DNA of 64,000 nt from Pedobacter cryoconitis (GTDB taxonomy: Bacteria; Bacteroidota; Bacteroidia; Sphingobacteriales; Sphingobacteriaceae). The stretch spans positions 1,984,001-2,048,000 of the forward strand of contig NZ_CP014504.1 of NCBI RefSeq assembly GCF_001590605.1, given 5' to 3'. The position numbers were made by a program, and so were the translations under genes. This document shows, in pieces, positions 44,481 through 54,021 of the stretch (positions are counted from its first letter, which is position 1; each line of letters opens with the position of its first letter). The notes beneath the pieces are model-generated. The model worked only from the letters and a program-made list of their open reading frames with translations. It had not been told where the DNA came from and ran no database searches.

Positions 44481-44638
44481 AGGATACTCACGAGTATCCT
44501 ATTTTCTTTTGTTTTAGTACAGCCGGTAGGCAAAAGGATACCCGGAGTATCCTTTAAATACTGTTTACAGCGCAAACAGCAAGCAAAGTTGGGCACTGCC
44601 CAACTTCCGCTTGCTCCTTTTCCCGAAGAAGGGAAAGG
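44481..44638. promoter_or_regulatory. Cluster of five hairpins upstream of btgA, candidate oriT
   Basis: AGGATACTC/GAGTATCCT (44481-44500) and AAAGGATAC/GTATCCTTT (44533-44555) share the half-site GGATAC. CTGTTT/AAACAG follows (44561-44579). Next is a compound stem of GCAAGC and AGTTGGGC with GCCCAACT and GCTTGC (44579-44614), and then CCTTTTCCC/GGGAAAGG (44616-44638). The cluster lies between btgA (start 44433) and the stop of the wHTH gene (44657). Confidence 0.5.
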
Positions 44639-44656
44639 ACATAACTTGCAAGGAGC

Positions 44657-44968
44657 TTACCCCTCATGATCTGCATCAAACTCATTTAATAAAGTAACCT
44701 GACTAGCCAGTCTGGGATGATACGAAGGCTGGTAGTCAATATATCCATGGCTGACCAGGGCTTTCATACACTTGTGATAAGTAGCAAAAGAATGAATTGC
44801 GGAATGCTTCATTAGCTCCCTCCTGGAAACCCGGAATGGATTTTGGCACAATCCTTTGGTATAACACATGAGTATGGCCGAATAAAGGCTGAAGTGTGAT
44901 TGGTGGAAACGATTGTTCCTGCTGGCCAGTTTTAAAAAGCTGGTGAGTTGTTTTCCTGTATCCATCAT
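44657..44968 (-). CDS. Small winged-helix-like protein
   Basis: A 103-residue protein with a helical N-terminus and a winged-helix-like region (FRVSRRELMKHSAIHSFATY, then LVSHGYIDYQPSYHP). Similar proteins accompany excisionase-like HTH proteins in Bacteroidota mobilizable elements; a role in replication or excision is inference. Its ATG overlaps the stop of the preceding HTH gene as ATGA. Confidence 0.6.
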   Translation of the reverse strand: MMDTGKQLTSFLKLASRNNRFHQSHFSLYSAILMCYTKGLCQNPFRVSRRELMKHSAIHSFATYHKCMKALVSHGYIDYQPSYHPRLASQVTLLNEFDADHEG

Positions 44969-45231
44969 GAGTTCCCGATTTCACCTAGCAACTGAACAAT
45001 ATCTGTGTAGGCATAATACAATATACCACCTACCTTTTCGTACCGTAGTATTCCCTTAATGCGTAAGTTTTGAAGTGTACCGGATGAAATCTTTAGCAGA
45101 TCTCTGACTTCGGAACTGCGAAGCCATTGTTTGGGTTGCACATCCTCTGATTTGATGGCCTGTTTAATTTCCTGAATAAGTTCGGTCTTGAACTTTAACA
45201 GTTCTTCCTTTGTTAGAATCTCGATTTGCAT
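44965..45231 (-). CDS. Excisionase-like helix-turn-helix protein (HTH_17)
   Basis: 88 residues. QWLRSSEVRDLLKISSGTLQ at about 39-58, then NLRIKGILRYEKVGGILYYAYTDI, is the MerR-like HTH_17 fold found in many Bacteroidota mobile elements. It may act as an excision factor or regulator. It is translationally coupled to the following winged-helix gene. Confidence 0.85.
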   Translation of the reverse strand: MQIEILTKEELLKFKTELIQEIKQAIKSEDVQPKQWLRSSEVRDLLKISSGTLQNLRIKGILRYEKVGGILYYAYTDIVQLLGEIGNS

Positions 45232-45332
45232 ATTACCTCCGTATTAAGTTTACGAAGCAAATGTGGGCCATACAGCACCCGAAACCATGACCACACGTCT
45301 AGCCTGGTCATGTGCAAACTCTGAACCAGTTG

Positions 45333-46091
45333 TTATTTTTTCGTTCCTTTTACAGGTACGATTTTGAAAAGCTTACGTTCTAATTGAATAGAAGTCCCTT
45401 TTACTGGCTCATCATCCTTTTTGCTCACGTAATAATTACGCAAAGTTTCAACGGATATATCATTACCTCCATGAGAGAAATATTTACTGATCATTCTGGG
45501 ATAAGCAACTTGATGATCGTACTTTAAAAGATTTCCACCACTAGGCACTTCCAACTTTTCTATTTTTTGGAATAAGTCAATCACTGTGGTCAAGTAACCT
45601 TCTTTGATCCAAATCTTTTGAGATACTTCATACAACTTAATTTTATCCCATCGAGCTTGAAGTTCTTCAATCTCTTTCTTTTGCCTCTGAATGATCTCTT
45701 CTTTTTCAGCAAGAACAATATGGGCTGGCCTGGCATTCCATTGATCAATGCTATTTAGGTATTTCTGGAACTGCAGTAATTTTTCGATCCTAAATATATG
45801 TCTATCATGATAATACGAGAAAGGATCTTCACCTTTCAGCTTATTAATTCTATTTTCAACAATTCCCCATACTTTAACAAAGAACGTCTCTTCATTACAA
45901 ACATTGTTTTCTAATGCATGCGACAAGTGATACTTATAAAACGCTTCAAACTCATCTTCATTAACCACCAATAATTTGTTCAAAAAATGATTGTCTTCAT
46001 ATTTCTGCCAAAATCCAATTGGATTACCTATATCATAGGGATGGGGTGAGAAATCAAAAAAATTACGGGGTTTGAAATTGCTAGTTTTCAT
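45333..46091 (-). CDS. Hypothetical protein with central coiled coil
   Basis: No family recognised. 252 residues from the ATG at 46091 (MKTSNFKPRN); an in-frame extension to 46130 begins with a non-ATG codon. A charged coiled coil lies near residues 125-150 (EKEEIIQRQKKEIEELQARW). No membrane segment is seen. It sits between the mobilization module and the cargo and may belong to either. Confidence 0.6.
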   Translation of the reverse strand: MKTSNFKPRNFFDFSPHPYDIGNPIGFWQKYEDNHFLNKLLVVNEDEFEAFYKYHLSHALENNVCNEETFFVKVWGIVENRINKLKGEDPFSYYHDRHIFRIEKLLQFQKYLNSIDQWNARPAHIVLAEKEEIIQRQKKEIEELQARWDKIKLYEVSQKIWIKEGYLTTVIDLFQKIEKLEVPSGGNLLKYDHQVAYPRMISKYFSHGGNDISVETLRNYYVSKKDDEPVKGTSIQLERKLFKIVPVKGTKK

Positions 46092-46347
46092 TGGAGAAAT
46101 TCTGATTAAAACGAAATTAAGATTTTTCAAAAAAAATAAATTATAATTATTCCCTTACAATCGACGACTTGAGGCTTAATTGATGCGATTTTTAATCAAA
46201 TAAGTTCTGTTGATGTTTTTTTGATATTATAAATAATCTTTAAACCAATATAATAACATTTTACCTTGGGAAGGTAAGAAAGTGTGTTACGAGAAGTTGT
46301 TATAGATATATTGTATTTTTAGCGCTGACCAGAATTAACTCAAATCA

Positions 46348-47064
46348 ATGAATGTAATACTAAATAAAGGACAGAAATTCTCCCACGCCTTTGAGCTGAA
46401 TTATCTTGCTCAGGAAGGAAACATCTATATAATGGATAACCATTTAGCAGCATTTTGGTGCTGGAGCAGAGAACTTGACCCCATAAAAAGCTACACATTG
46501 ATGCATATAGACAGGCACAATGACTTAAACGATGCTTTGGTAAAAGAAGCATTTCATCTCTATAAAAACGAAAAGTTTAAATCCATGCCAATTGAAAAAG
46601 CAGTGGCCTTGAGAGTAAATGATGATCAGATGTTAATGTGGAATAACTTTATTGAACTATATAACGTATTTAATCCATACACGTTAAAAAATTTCGAGTT
46701 TGTAACTCCAGTAAAGTTGCCAACAAAATACAGGCATTTAAAAAACATCCCACTAAAAAGCTGGATAAATAAAGAATTTACGGTACAAGAGCTTTTTGAC
46801 CAGCAAAATCGAAAGGCACAGCCTAAAGTAATCAATTTGGATATAGATGTCTTTTTTGTCGAAAGAAGCGGAAAGCATAAAAAAATACTGACCGATAATG
46901 AACTGAAGTCCTTTGCGGAGAAGATCAGACCATTGATTGATAGAGCCGCATTGGTAACGATAGCGTTAAGTCCAGAATGTTGTGGTGGTTGGGAAAACAG
47001 CATTTCTATGTACAATAGCTTAAATAAATATCTTAAATTAAGCCGCAATCCATTATCAATTTAA
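46348..47064 (+). CDS. UPF0489 family protein (arginase-like fold), first of a pair
   Basis: A 238-residue protein. IYIMDNHLAAFWCWSREL near residues 27-44 and LMHIDRHNDLND near 51-62 carry the acidic/histidine motif. KVINLDIDVFFVE near 158-170 supplies the second acidic pair. This resembles the metal site of arginases (DxHxD and DxD). UPF0489 includes peptide arginases that turn arginine into ornithine in modified peptides, but a specific reaction cannot be assigned. A small perfect hairpin, TTACCTTGGGAAGGTAA (46261-46277), lies 71 bp upstream. A paralogue follows after 52 bp. Confidence 0.8.
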   Translation: MNVILNKGQKFSHAFELNYLAQEGNIYIMDNHLAAFWCWSRELDPIKSYTLMHIDRHNDLNDALVKEAFHLYKNEKFKSMPIEKAVALRVNDDQMLMWNNFIELYNVFNPYTLKNFEFVTPVKLPTKYRHLKNIPLKSWINKEFTVQELFDQQNRKAQPKVINLDIDVFFVERSGKHKKILTDNELKSFAEKIRPLIDRAALVTIALSPECCGGWENSISMYNSLNKYLKLSRNPLSI

Positions 47065-47116
47065 CCGAACAGAAGCATAATTTAGTACAAGTATAAGTAA
47101 TAGAAAGACAATTTAA

Positions 47117-47878
47117 ATGAGCATAAACGAAGAAAATCCAAACCAAACTTGGATTAGGAAGCCTGATCTAAATAAGGTTGTGGATGGTATTTGGGAATTA
47201 GGTTTTATATATCAATCCGGAAAAGTTTACATTATGGATAATCACTCAGGTGCAGGCTGGTGCTGGCTCCACCATTTAGACAGTCAACAAAAATATGGTT
47301 TCTTCCATATTGATACTCACGACGACTTAGTGAGTAATGAAGCTCCAGCATATATGCGGTCTCTTTTGCTCAACAAAGAAATGACGATTGACGAATACTG
47401 CTCTATTCCGACTGATATGAAAGGAAGTGCTGATGTAAAACCCTTATTTCGATTTGATAATTTCATTGCGAATCTAAATCACGTATTTCCTGCTTTCTTC
47501 AATACAAATATATTCAGCATAAATGAACCACGACAAAAGGTCCCTCCTGGATTTAAAGTCAATCGTTTCATTGAGCCAGAAGTCCTTTTGGATTTATTTC
47601 CAGCCATTTTAAAAAGCGAAGCGCAATGGATTATTGACTTAGATATCGACTATTTTTTCCAGGAAAAAGAGAACAACGATTATGTTCAGTTTCTAGATAA
47701 TGATTACATCGACGAACTATGCGAAAAAATCTGCATGGCAAAAGATAGCATTGCAGTAATTACGATTGCAATGAGCCAGTATTTTTGTGGCGGATGGAAA
47801 AATTCAAAACGAGTAACAGAAAGAGTAGCAAAAAACCTTGACATTTCAATTGACCTCCCCGAAGATTATGATGAATGA
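47117..47878 (+). CDS. UPF0489 family protein, second of a pair
   Basis: A 253-residue paralogue of the preceding gene product. VYIMDNHSGAGWCWLHHLD near residues 37-55, FFHIDTHDDLVSN near 62-74 and WIIDLDIDYFFQE near 175-187 match the metal-site segments of the first copy, and CGGWKNS near 226 matches its CGGWENS. The two differ widely elsewhere, so the duplication is old or they were acquired together. They are on the opposite strand to the rest of the cargo and may form a two-subunit unit. Confidence 0.8.
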   Translation: MSINEENPNQTWIRKPDLNKVVDGIWELGFIYQSGKVYIMDNHSGAGWCWLHHLDSQQKYGFFHIDTHDDLVSNEAPAYMRSLLLNKEMTIDEYCSIPTDMKGSADVKPLFRFDNFIANLNHVFPAFFNTNIFSINEPRQKVPPGFKVNRFIEPEVLLDLFPAILKSEAQWIIDLDIDYFFQEKENNDYVQFLDNDYIDELCEKICMAKDSIAVITIAMSQYFCGGWKNSKRVTERVAKNLDISIDLPEDYDE

Positions 47879-47910
47879 GTTTGCCCCCTCTTTCACTTCT
47901 TCTCAACAAG

Positions 47911-48591
47911 TTAGTCTTTCACCCCAAGGATTTTTCTGAAATCATCTTTTATCTTCGATATGATTGATGGAAACTCCTTAATAACTCTTTCTGAAATAGC
48001 ATTAATCTTGTCCAAATGTATTTTGTAACCTTCACCAGATGCACGATCCAGTTTTAGGAAACGTCGGTTGGAGTCGAAATCATAAGCCTCAGACCAATAC
48101 TTTTCTAAAATTTCATCCAATTGCGAAGTGGACTCCTTTGAAAAATATAACTTCTTGGGAAGATAGAAGTTTTTAAACTCGTCAAAGGCCTTGTTAAACC
48201 GCTCTACTCTAGCGACTTCTTCCTTTTCAGCATCGCTATAAATCATATGAAAAGTCCTCGTGTAATCCACCATCGCGCTATGAAGCTCAACAAGGTGTGC
48301 ATATAAGTCTCTTATGACACCTGCTCTTTCAAGGTGTAAATGTGAAAACTGAACCTGAGATTCCTGCTTAATGCTATCAAGCTTGGCTTTATGTGCTTCC
48401 AGATCCTGAGCTAGTAAATGTGTATAGGCGATATTTTCCTGCACAAGGTCTTTCTTTACGACCTCAATTTCTTTGCTCAGATCGCGATCTATAACATATT
48501 TAATTAGGCTTTTAATTAGAAAGAGCACAACTCCGACTATTATAACGAAAGCGCCGTTGGTAATTGCAAGTTCAATGAGTTTTTCTTCCAT
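47911..48591 (-). CDS. Membrane-anchored coiled-coil protein
   Basis: No family recognised. 226 residues: an N-terminal membrane helix at about 13-30 (GAFVIIVGVVLFLIKSLI), then helices through to the end, with a coiled coil near 35-90. It lies 41 bp after the HEPN-RES gene on the same strand and is probably cotranscribed with it. It could be a membrane partner or immunity-like protein for that toxin (inference). Confidence 0.65.
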   Translation of the reverse strand: MEEKLIELAITNGAFVIIVGVVLFLIKSLIKYVIDRDLSKEIEVVKKDLVQENIAYTHLLAQDLEAHKAKLDSIKQESQVQFSHLHLERAGVIRDLYAHLVELHSAMVDYTRTFHMIYSDAEKEEVARVERFNKAFDEFKNFYLPKKLYFSKESTSQLDEILEKYWSEAYDFDSNRRFLKLDRASGEGYKIHLDKINAISERVIKEFPSIISKIKDDFRKILGVKD

Positions 48592-48632
48592 GCTAGATTA
48601 AATTGATATAATATATTTCTAAAGTGAGACAA

Positions 48633-49805
48633 TTAAAGTACTAAAGAAGTTAATGCCTCAGTTATTATCTTTGATTCTTTAAAGTCTAACTGATCAAGGC
48701 TTTCGTAGTGGTCAAAAAAAAGCACACATGCATTTAATCTCCTATTTTTTGATGATGGATAAATGATGCCATCAATTTTTCCATCGGGTGTCTTTGCAAA
48801 AGCAAACCTGAAATACTCTGTAATTACCTGCGTCGGCACGTATTCGATATGCTGGAGTCCGTCATGTGCAATGGGTTTTGCAAAATCATCTAAAAATTTG
48901 TGCAAAAACTGAACTTTATCGAACAACTCCCACCTATCTTGATCAAAAGCACTTACATAGGGGATTTTACTCAAATCGATCAACTTAAGGTTATCTTTCG
49001 GACAAAACTCCGCTAGTGTAAAGTATGGCCGGGATACATCGTCAATCTGCAAAGTTTCCAACTTCGATATTTTAGGATCAAAAGCACCATAAAACATCGA
49101 CACTCCTGCTGGGCTCATTCTATTTGGAAAAGTAGCATATTTTATATCAGGAGAACAGATGTGCCTAGCTTCAGTAACATCATCTATATTAATGTGTTGG
49201 CGACATCTGTAGATTGGTGTGCCTGCTTCAACTATAGTCAACATTCGTTGTTTACGTATGTCAATTGCCAACTCCATTAAAAAACTTGCCACACTTATCG
49301 CTCTGCCTCCCACCCTAAGACTATCTGCAGAATTGAACAAAAACCGAGATTGATGTTTTACGATATGTTTAAAGTGGAGCCACCCTTCGTATTTAAAGTC
49401 TGACCGTGCCACTCCTTCATCTGCCCATGCACTAGAATGGTCAAGGCTATTGAAAATATCATCCTGTAATTGATCATCTTCTACAGAAAGGCCCAGGTTC
49501 TCCAGCATTTCCCATGGTCCATCATAATCCCCCAAATAACCTCCTTCGGCTGATACATAAGACATAAAATTGGCTGGGTCGGTATAAAAGTGGGTCAATG
49601 CATCAGTTAAAAACTCCATTAACGCATCCAGGTCGACAACGTTCTTCTGTCTGCCACAATAATCACATTTATCCTTTTCTCCATTACGTTTAATGAAGCG
49701 TGAAATGGCGTAGTCATCAACATGCGAAGCGCAAACCTTTTTATCAGGCACACTGGATAAGCCTCGTGACCAGTATTCCATCGCTTGTTCCATGACTCCG
49801 CTCAT
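48633..49805 (-). CDS. HEPN/RES domain protein (NAD-degrading toxin type)
   Basis: A 390-residue protein. A zinc-like site (C25, H28, then CDYCG at 47-51) and a helical HEPN_RES_NTD1 region (about 52-190) come first, followed by a RES domain from about 195. Conserved positions include IYRCRQ (Arg200 or Arg202), NRMSPAGVSMFYGA near 228-241, Glu250 and YPSS near 349. Characterised RES toxins break down NAD+. Here the HEPN-type domain is fused rather than a separate Xre antitoxin, and no antitoxin-like gene is adjacent. It is upstream of the membrane coiled-coil gene. Confidence 0.8.
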   Translation of the reverse strand: MSGVMEQAMEYWSRGLSSVPDKKVCASHVDDYAISRFIKRNGEKDKCDYCGRQKNVVDLDALMEFLTDALTHFYTDPANFMSYVSAEGGYLGDYDGPWEMLENLGLSVEDDQLQDDIFNSLDHSSAWADEGVARSDFKYEGWLHFKHIVKHQSRFLFNSADSLRVGGRAISVASFLMELAIDIRKQRMLTIVEAGTPIYRCRQHINIDDVTEARHICSPDIKYATFPNRMSPAGVSMFYGAFDPKISKLETLQIDDVSRPYFTLAEFCPKDNLKLIDLSKIPYVSAFDQDRWELFDKVQFLHKFLDDFAKPIAHDGLQHIEYVPTQVITEYFRFAFAKTPDGKIDGIIYPSSKNRRLNACVLFFDHYESLDQLDFKESKIITEALTSLVL

Positions 49806-49962
49806 ATTTCAATTTTTGCCGTTTCCATTTGGTGTAAAAATCTTAAGTCCTTCTTATTTGAAATTCATAGTTGCCTCTTAATAGCTAAATCTTCTGCACT
49901 TCAATCATGTCATTACTTTCATCAAAGCGAAGTTGTCTAAATTGTTTAATGTACCCTTCAAC

Positions 49963-51723
49963 TCAAGTTGTCAAGTGCAAAATATCCGCTAAAGGCGATA
50001 AAGAGATTTCATTTGCCGCTGCCAATGTTGGAACATTAATAAATAAACGCTCCCTTGATCGGCTTGCTCCAACATAATAAACCCTTTGTTCTTCACTACT
50101 TAAATTGGGGTTTAATAAAAATGACAGATTACTTTCATGGTTAATCACCATCAATACATTATCGAATTCATCGCCCTTTGCCTTATGTATCGTCCTGCTC
50201 CATGAATCATCCTCCGGAATATTAATAAAATCTGCTACCTGATCATAAGTATAGCTGTCATAAAAGTCTTTAATCGCGCCAGCCCTCATCCCACTTAAAC
50301 TAATGTCTACTGCTGATTTAACAAGTTCATAAAACGCGAAAAGGGGCTGGCCTCTAAAATTACTGTAACTAGAGAGCAGTAAGCTAATTTTAGCTAAGGC
50401 AACTTTTTTTTGTTCATTTCGATCCTTGATTGAATAGTAGTTTTTAGACATCTCCTGGATCGATTCCTTAAATCTCTTCTGTCTGCCCAATTCAAGAGCC
50501 TTCATGCTCCTTAATGCTGTATTTCTCCTATCGCCATTACTATCTTTTATATTCCATGCATCCAACAAGTTAATCGCGAGCAAGCCACTGTTCGACTGCC
50601 TTCGCAGTATGTTCGATGTGGTGTTATCGCGACTGAGTGACACAAATTCTTCACCAGCACAAACCTCAATTACGTGATTAAATGCATCTTCAACGCTGCC
50701 AACAAGTATTTTTACTGACGCACCATCTACATTTCGAACTGGATCCTGCTTTATATCTGTTCTGATCCTATTCAGCAGGCCAACCACTTGGTTAGAGCTT
50801 CTGCGATTATCCTTAATCAAATAGTTTACCATGCTTGGCGTTGAGAAGCCAGTAAAAAGATCTGGATTAGCACCTTGAAAGCTGAAAATTGATTGCGCAC
50901 GATCTCCGATAACGCCAATCACAGTACCTGTTGTACTTATCATCTTAACGATCTCCGTCTGAATTGGACTAGTATCCTGAAATTCATCTATGAAAAAGTA
51001 CGGAAACTTCGCCCTTAGAACAGTAAGTATAAAAGGAAACTTTTTAAGTAACAAAAATGTGAAATACAGAACATCATCATGATGCAGTATTCCCTTCTCC
51101 CAAAATGTTTTTTTATACCCAAAAAGATCAGTAGCGAGTTTGTCCAGGCAATTGGTTTTGGAAAGATTCACTCTACTGCCAGTTTCAAGGTGAAATGCCT
51201 TGCCGTTATCAATTGATATTGCTATACCACTTTCTTCAAGTTTATACCCTAACGACTGCAGCCAATTTCCTATGGCAATTAGATTTTGATTTAGTTGTGT
51301 TAGCTGGTTGACTGTATAGGGATGTCTCAGGCTCGAAACATTAGGATGTCTCTTTATCCAGTCTACAATTCTGCCTCTACTAATGTTGTGATCATCATGC
51401 CCATCCATTTTTTTAACATTGAACCCATAATAGTCTGCAATAAAGGCCATATATGGTCTAATTATGTGCTTATATAAAAAGCCATGTATCGTACTGACCT
51501 CAACGCGATCCGCAACGAAATCCAAACGTTTCACAATAGTGTCAACCGCAACATTGGTATAAGTGATACAGGCAATTTTTTTATAGGATCCAAGTTTATC
51601 TGAGTGCTGCAAAACATTTTTGATATGATTTACAAGCCAATGGGTCTTACCAGCTCCTGGGCCGGCTGAAATCTTAAAATCTTCGTTAATCGGAATTAAG
51701 GAATCTGAAGCTATGCCGATCAT
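49963..51723 (-). CDS. gajB: UvrD-like helicase, Gabija protein GajB
   Basis: A 586-residue SF1 helicase from the ATG at 51723, which overlaps the GajA stop as ATGA. Motif I is GPGAGKT (21-27), motif Ia ACITYTNVAVDT, motif II DEFQDT near 246, motif III GDRAQSIFSFQGA, motif V TIHKAKGDEF and motif VI YYVGASRSRERLF near 549. All are intact. In Gabija, GajB binds GajA and senses or processes DNA ends during phage infection. It is somewhat longer than the founding GajB (about 490 residues). Confidence 0.88.
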   Translation of the reverse strand: MIGIASDSLIPINEDFKISAGPGAGKTHWLVNHIKNVLQHSDKLGSYKKIACITYTNVAVDTIVKRLDFVADRVEVSTIHGFLYKHIIRPYMAFIADYYGFNVKKMDGHDDHNISRGRIVDWIKRHPNVSSLRHPYTVNQLTQLNQNLIAIGNWLQSLGYKLEESGIAISIDNGKAFHLETGSRVNLSKTNCLDKLATDLFGYKKTFWEKGILHHDDVLYFTFLLLKKFPFILTVLRAKFPYFFIDEFQDTSPIQTEIVKMISTTGTVIGVIGDRAQSIFSFQGANPDLFTGFSTPSMVNYLIKDNRRSSNQVVGLLNRIRTDIKQDPVRNVDGASVKILVGSVEDAFNHVIEVCAGEEFVSLSRDNTTSNILRRQSNSGLLAINLLDAWNIKDSNGDRRNTALRSMKALELGRQKRFKESIQEMSKNYYSIKDRNEQKKVALAKISLLLSSYSNFRGQPLFAFYELVKSAVDISLSGMRAGAIKDFYDSYTYDQVADFINIPEDDSWSRTIHKAKGDEFDNVLMVINHESNLSFLLNPNLSSEEQRVYYVGASRSRERLFINVPTLAAANEISLSPLADILHLTT

Positions 51724-53825
51724 ACGCAAAGGTGTGTTAGACTGTCAAAAATATATTTAGGCACGACAAATTTCTGCTTTAACGGAGTTGGGTTGGTTAC
51801 ATCATCATCAGCTGGAGCATGTTCAGGAAGCATTAGATTTTGTTCAAGAATATTTGCAAGTTCTAATGCATTTTCTCCTTTTCCTACTGAATTCAGATAC
51901 CTTGATGCACAAATAGCTTTCTTTTTATCATCATCCGACCAACTTGTGGTTATTTGTGCTTTTAGCGATTTTTCGACACGATCGTTTTCATCACTTTTTC
52001 GCAACTCATCATACATTAAATCAATTGAAACGCCACCTTTGTATAGCTCTGATAAATTGATTAGCTCATCTCTATTTTGTAGCCTTTCCGTAAATAAAAT
52101 GTTGTTTTCTAAATTTTCCAGACAGAGTTCATACTCGAATGTTTTACCTTTTTCGTGATTCTGCCCAAAAAAGCGGATATTACCATGGGTTGCATATAAT
52201 GTACATTTATCATCAATATGATTTTTATATTGATAGTTGGCAGAATCTAAATCCATTTCATAGGGGTAGCAACTTGTGAAACTCCCACCTGAGAGCCTTT
52301 TACGCTCGGGATCCCTGTCTTTCAAACAAACAATTTGCTTTGGCGCGGTAAAAGGTTTATTCGCATCAAACATGTATAAAAAGTAGTCGAAGAAACGACC
52401 ACCCACCGGAATTATTGCGGTATGATAGTCCTCTAAATTCTTCCCACAATACTTTGCAAGTGTAGGCAGAAGTACTTGTTCAGCAAGCCCCTCTACAAAT
52501 ACAATATTCTGGGCGAAGAGCATGTCAGACCTTGTTGCATCTAAAAATCGTTGCACGTAGGCTTTCGCTGTCCTACCTTCAGCGGTATCAGGAAAAGTCT
52601 TACCTGGGTAACCAACGGATACAACACCTTTTTCATTATGTAAACAGATAATCTCATCCAAAGAAACGGCCGAAGTTATTTGAGTAGAATGAGTCGTAAC
52701 AAATATTTGCCTTACTTTTCTCTTGTCTTTATTTTCTTTTAAAAATTTGAGAAACTTATATTGCATAGCTGGGTGCAAATGTGCTTCCGGCTCCTCGATT
52801 GCCAAAACAGGAAATATCTTTGCGTTACTCCCTAAATAATTTCCGTCAGAATTTACCTGCATTTTGGCCAGCAACAAAGACATAAAGATTAAGTTGTTAT
52901 ATCCTAATCCATTATGGGAAGCTGGAATTTTGATATCCAATGCATCATAGCCTATTATTAATCTCAAGGCGGAATACATGTCAACGTCAGAAATTGCGCC
53001 GTCAAAATCTGGCTTTGCATTGTTAAAAGTTGCACCCGTTTGGTGGGCATAAGCTAGAATGTGCTCTTTACCAGCGTGCATTCTTCGTTGTAATTCACCT
53101 ATCAAAGCATCTGCATTTGAAGAGAAAATTTTCTTTAAATCTTTAATCTCTTTTTGCTTCTCGGTCAAACTTTTTTCTGTTTCACTAGCAGATTTGATTT
53201 CATAATCCATAAAGAAATCAAGCACATCTCTCAGCATTGTATTTCTACCAGTAAACATGTCCCGTTCCACATCTCGTATTGCATTCAAAAACTGAAAATC
53301 GAATTTATTGAGTGATTCACTATCAGCAACAACCTGCAAAGTTGGGTCACCACCAAAAATTTTATATGTGTAAAAACGCAAAAATTCATGCTTGATCATC
53401 GACCAAGCTTGATCCTTAGTGGTCGCATGGACAAGCTCTTCTTTATAGTCAATAAATTTCTCAACAGGAAGATAAAATCTATAAGTCAGCTTTGCCTCGT
53501 AGGGGGCTTCCAGCTTTGTAAGCCAATTGGCAACCGTTACCAGATCATCACTCGCTAAGTCCTCATTCACACTCTGAACAATATCAAGTGAAATCGTGAC
53601 AGATGGAGGATTGGCCTGTAGGTCAGCTAGAGAAAAATCTTTTGAAAAATCATCTACTTCAAGTCTACGGGAATCTTCACTACTAATCAACAAGCCTATT
53701 GCTCTTAGTAAACTTGTCTTTCCGGCATTGTTGTGACCAATAATCACATTGATTCCATCGTTGAAAAGAATTTCATTTTCAGGAAAATTACGAAACCCAT
53801 TTAAGGTTATTTTAGAAATGTACAT
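51720..53825 (-). CDS. gajA: OLD-family ATP-dependent nuclease, Gabija protein GajA
   Basis: A 701-residue protein with an ABC/SMC-type ATPase followed by a TOPRIM nuclease domain. Walker A GHNNAGKT is at 30-37 and Walker B AIEEPEAHLHP near 343, with the D-loop/H-loop TTHSTQ following. The TOPRIM glutamate lies in FVEGLAEQ near 443 and the acidic pair in DRDPERK near 504. In Gabija this enzyme nicks or cuts phage DNA when nucleotides are depleted. The adjoining UvrD gene fixes the assignment. It is longer than the founding GajA (about 580 residues), with a large C-terminal extension. Confidence 0.9.
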   Translation of the reverse strand: MYISKITLNGFRNFPENEILFNDGINVIIGHNNAGKTSLLRAIGLLISSEDSRRLEVDDFSKDFSLADLQANPPSVTISLDIVQSVNEDLASDDLVTVANWLTKLEAPYEAKLTYRFYLPVEKFIDYKEELVHATTKDQAWSMIKHEFLRFYTYKIFGGDPTLQVVADSESLNKFDFQFLNAIRDVERDMFTGRNTMLRDVLDFFMDYEIKSASETEKSLTEKQKEIKDLKKIFSSNADALIGELQRRMHAGKEHILAYAHQTGATFNNAKPDFDGAISDVDMYSALRLIIGYDALDIKIPASHNGLGYNNLIFMSLLLAKMQVNSDGNYLGSNAKIFPVLAIEEPEAHLHPAMQYKFLKFLKENKDKRKVRQIFVTTHSTQITSAVSLDEIICLHNEKGVVSVGYPGKTFPDTAEGRTAKAYVQRFLDATRSDMLFAQNIVFVEGLAEQVLLPTLAKYCGKNLEDYHTAIIPVGGRFFDYFLYMFDANKPFTAPKQIVCLKDRDPERKRLSGGSFTSCYPYEMDLDSANYQYKNHIDDKCTLYATHGNIRFFGQNHEKGKTFEYELCLENLENNILFTERLQNRDELINLSELYKGGVSIDLMYDELRKSDENDRVEKSLKAQITTSWSDDDKKKAICASRYLNSVGKGENALELANILEQNLMLPEHAPADDDVTNPTPLKQKFVVPKYIFDSLTHLCV

Positions 53826-54021
53826 TTTATGAGCGTCTATTTGATTGCGACTAATCTACAATTTTCATCTCTAAAAAAAACAAGAAAAAAACCGTAAAAT
53901 TTCATCAGGCTACAAGTTCCATCGAACATCTTCCTAAATCCAAATATCAAGAAGAAATACACTTTCTGCGATACGATTATTGAGTTGTATCTGAAGTTAC
54001 GGTCTTACAATTCCCTGTCTA

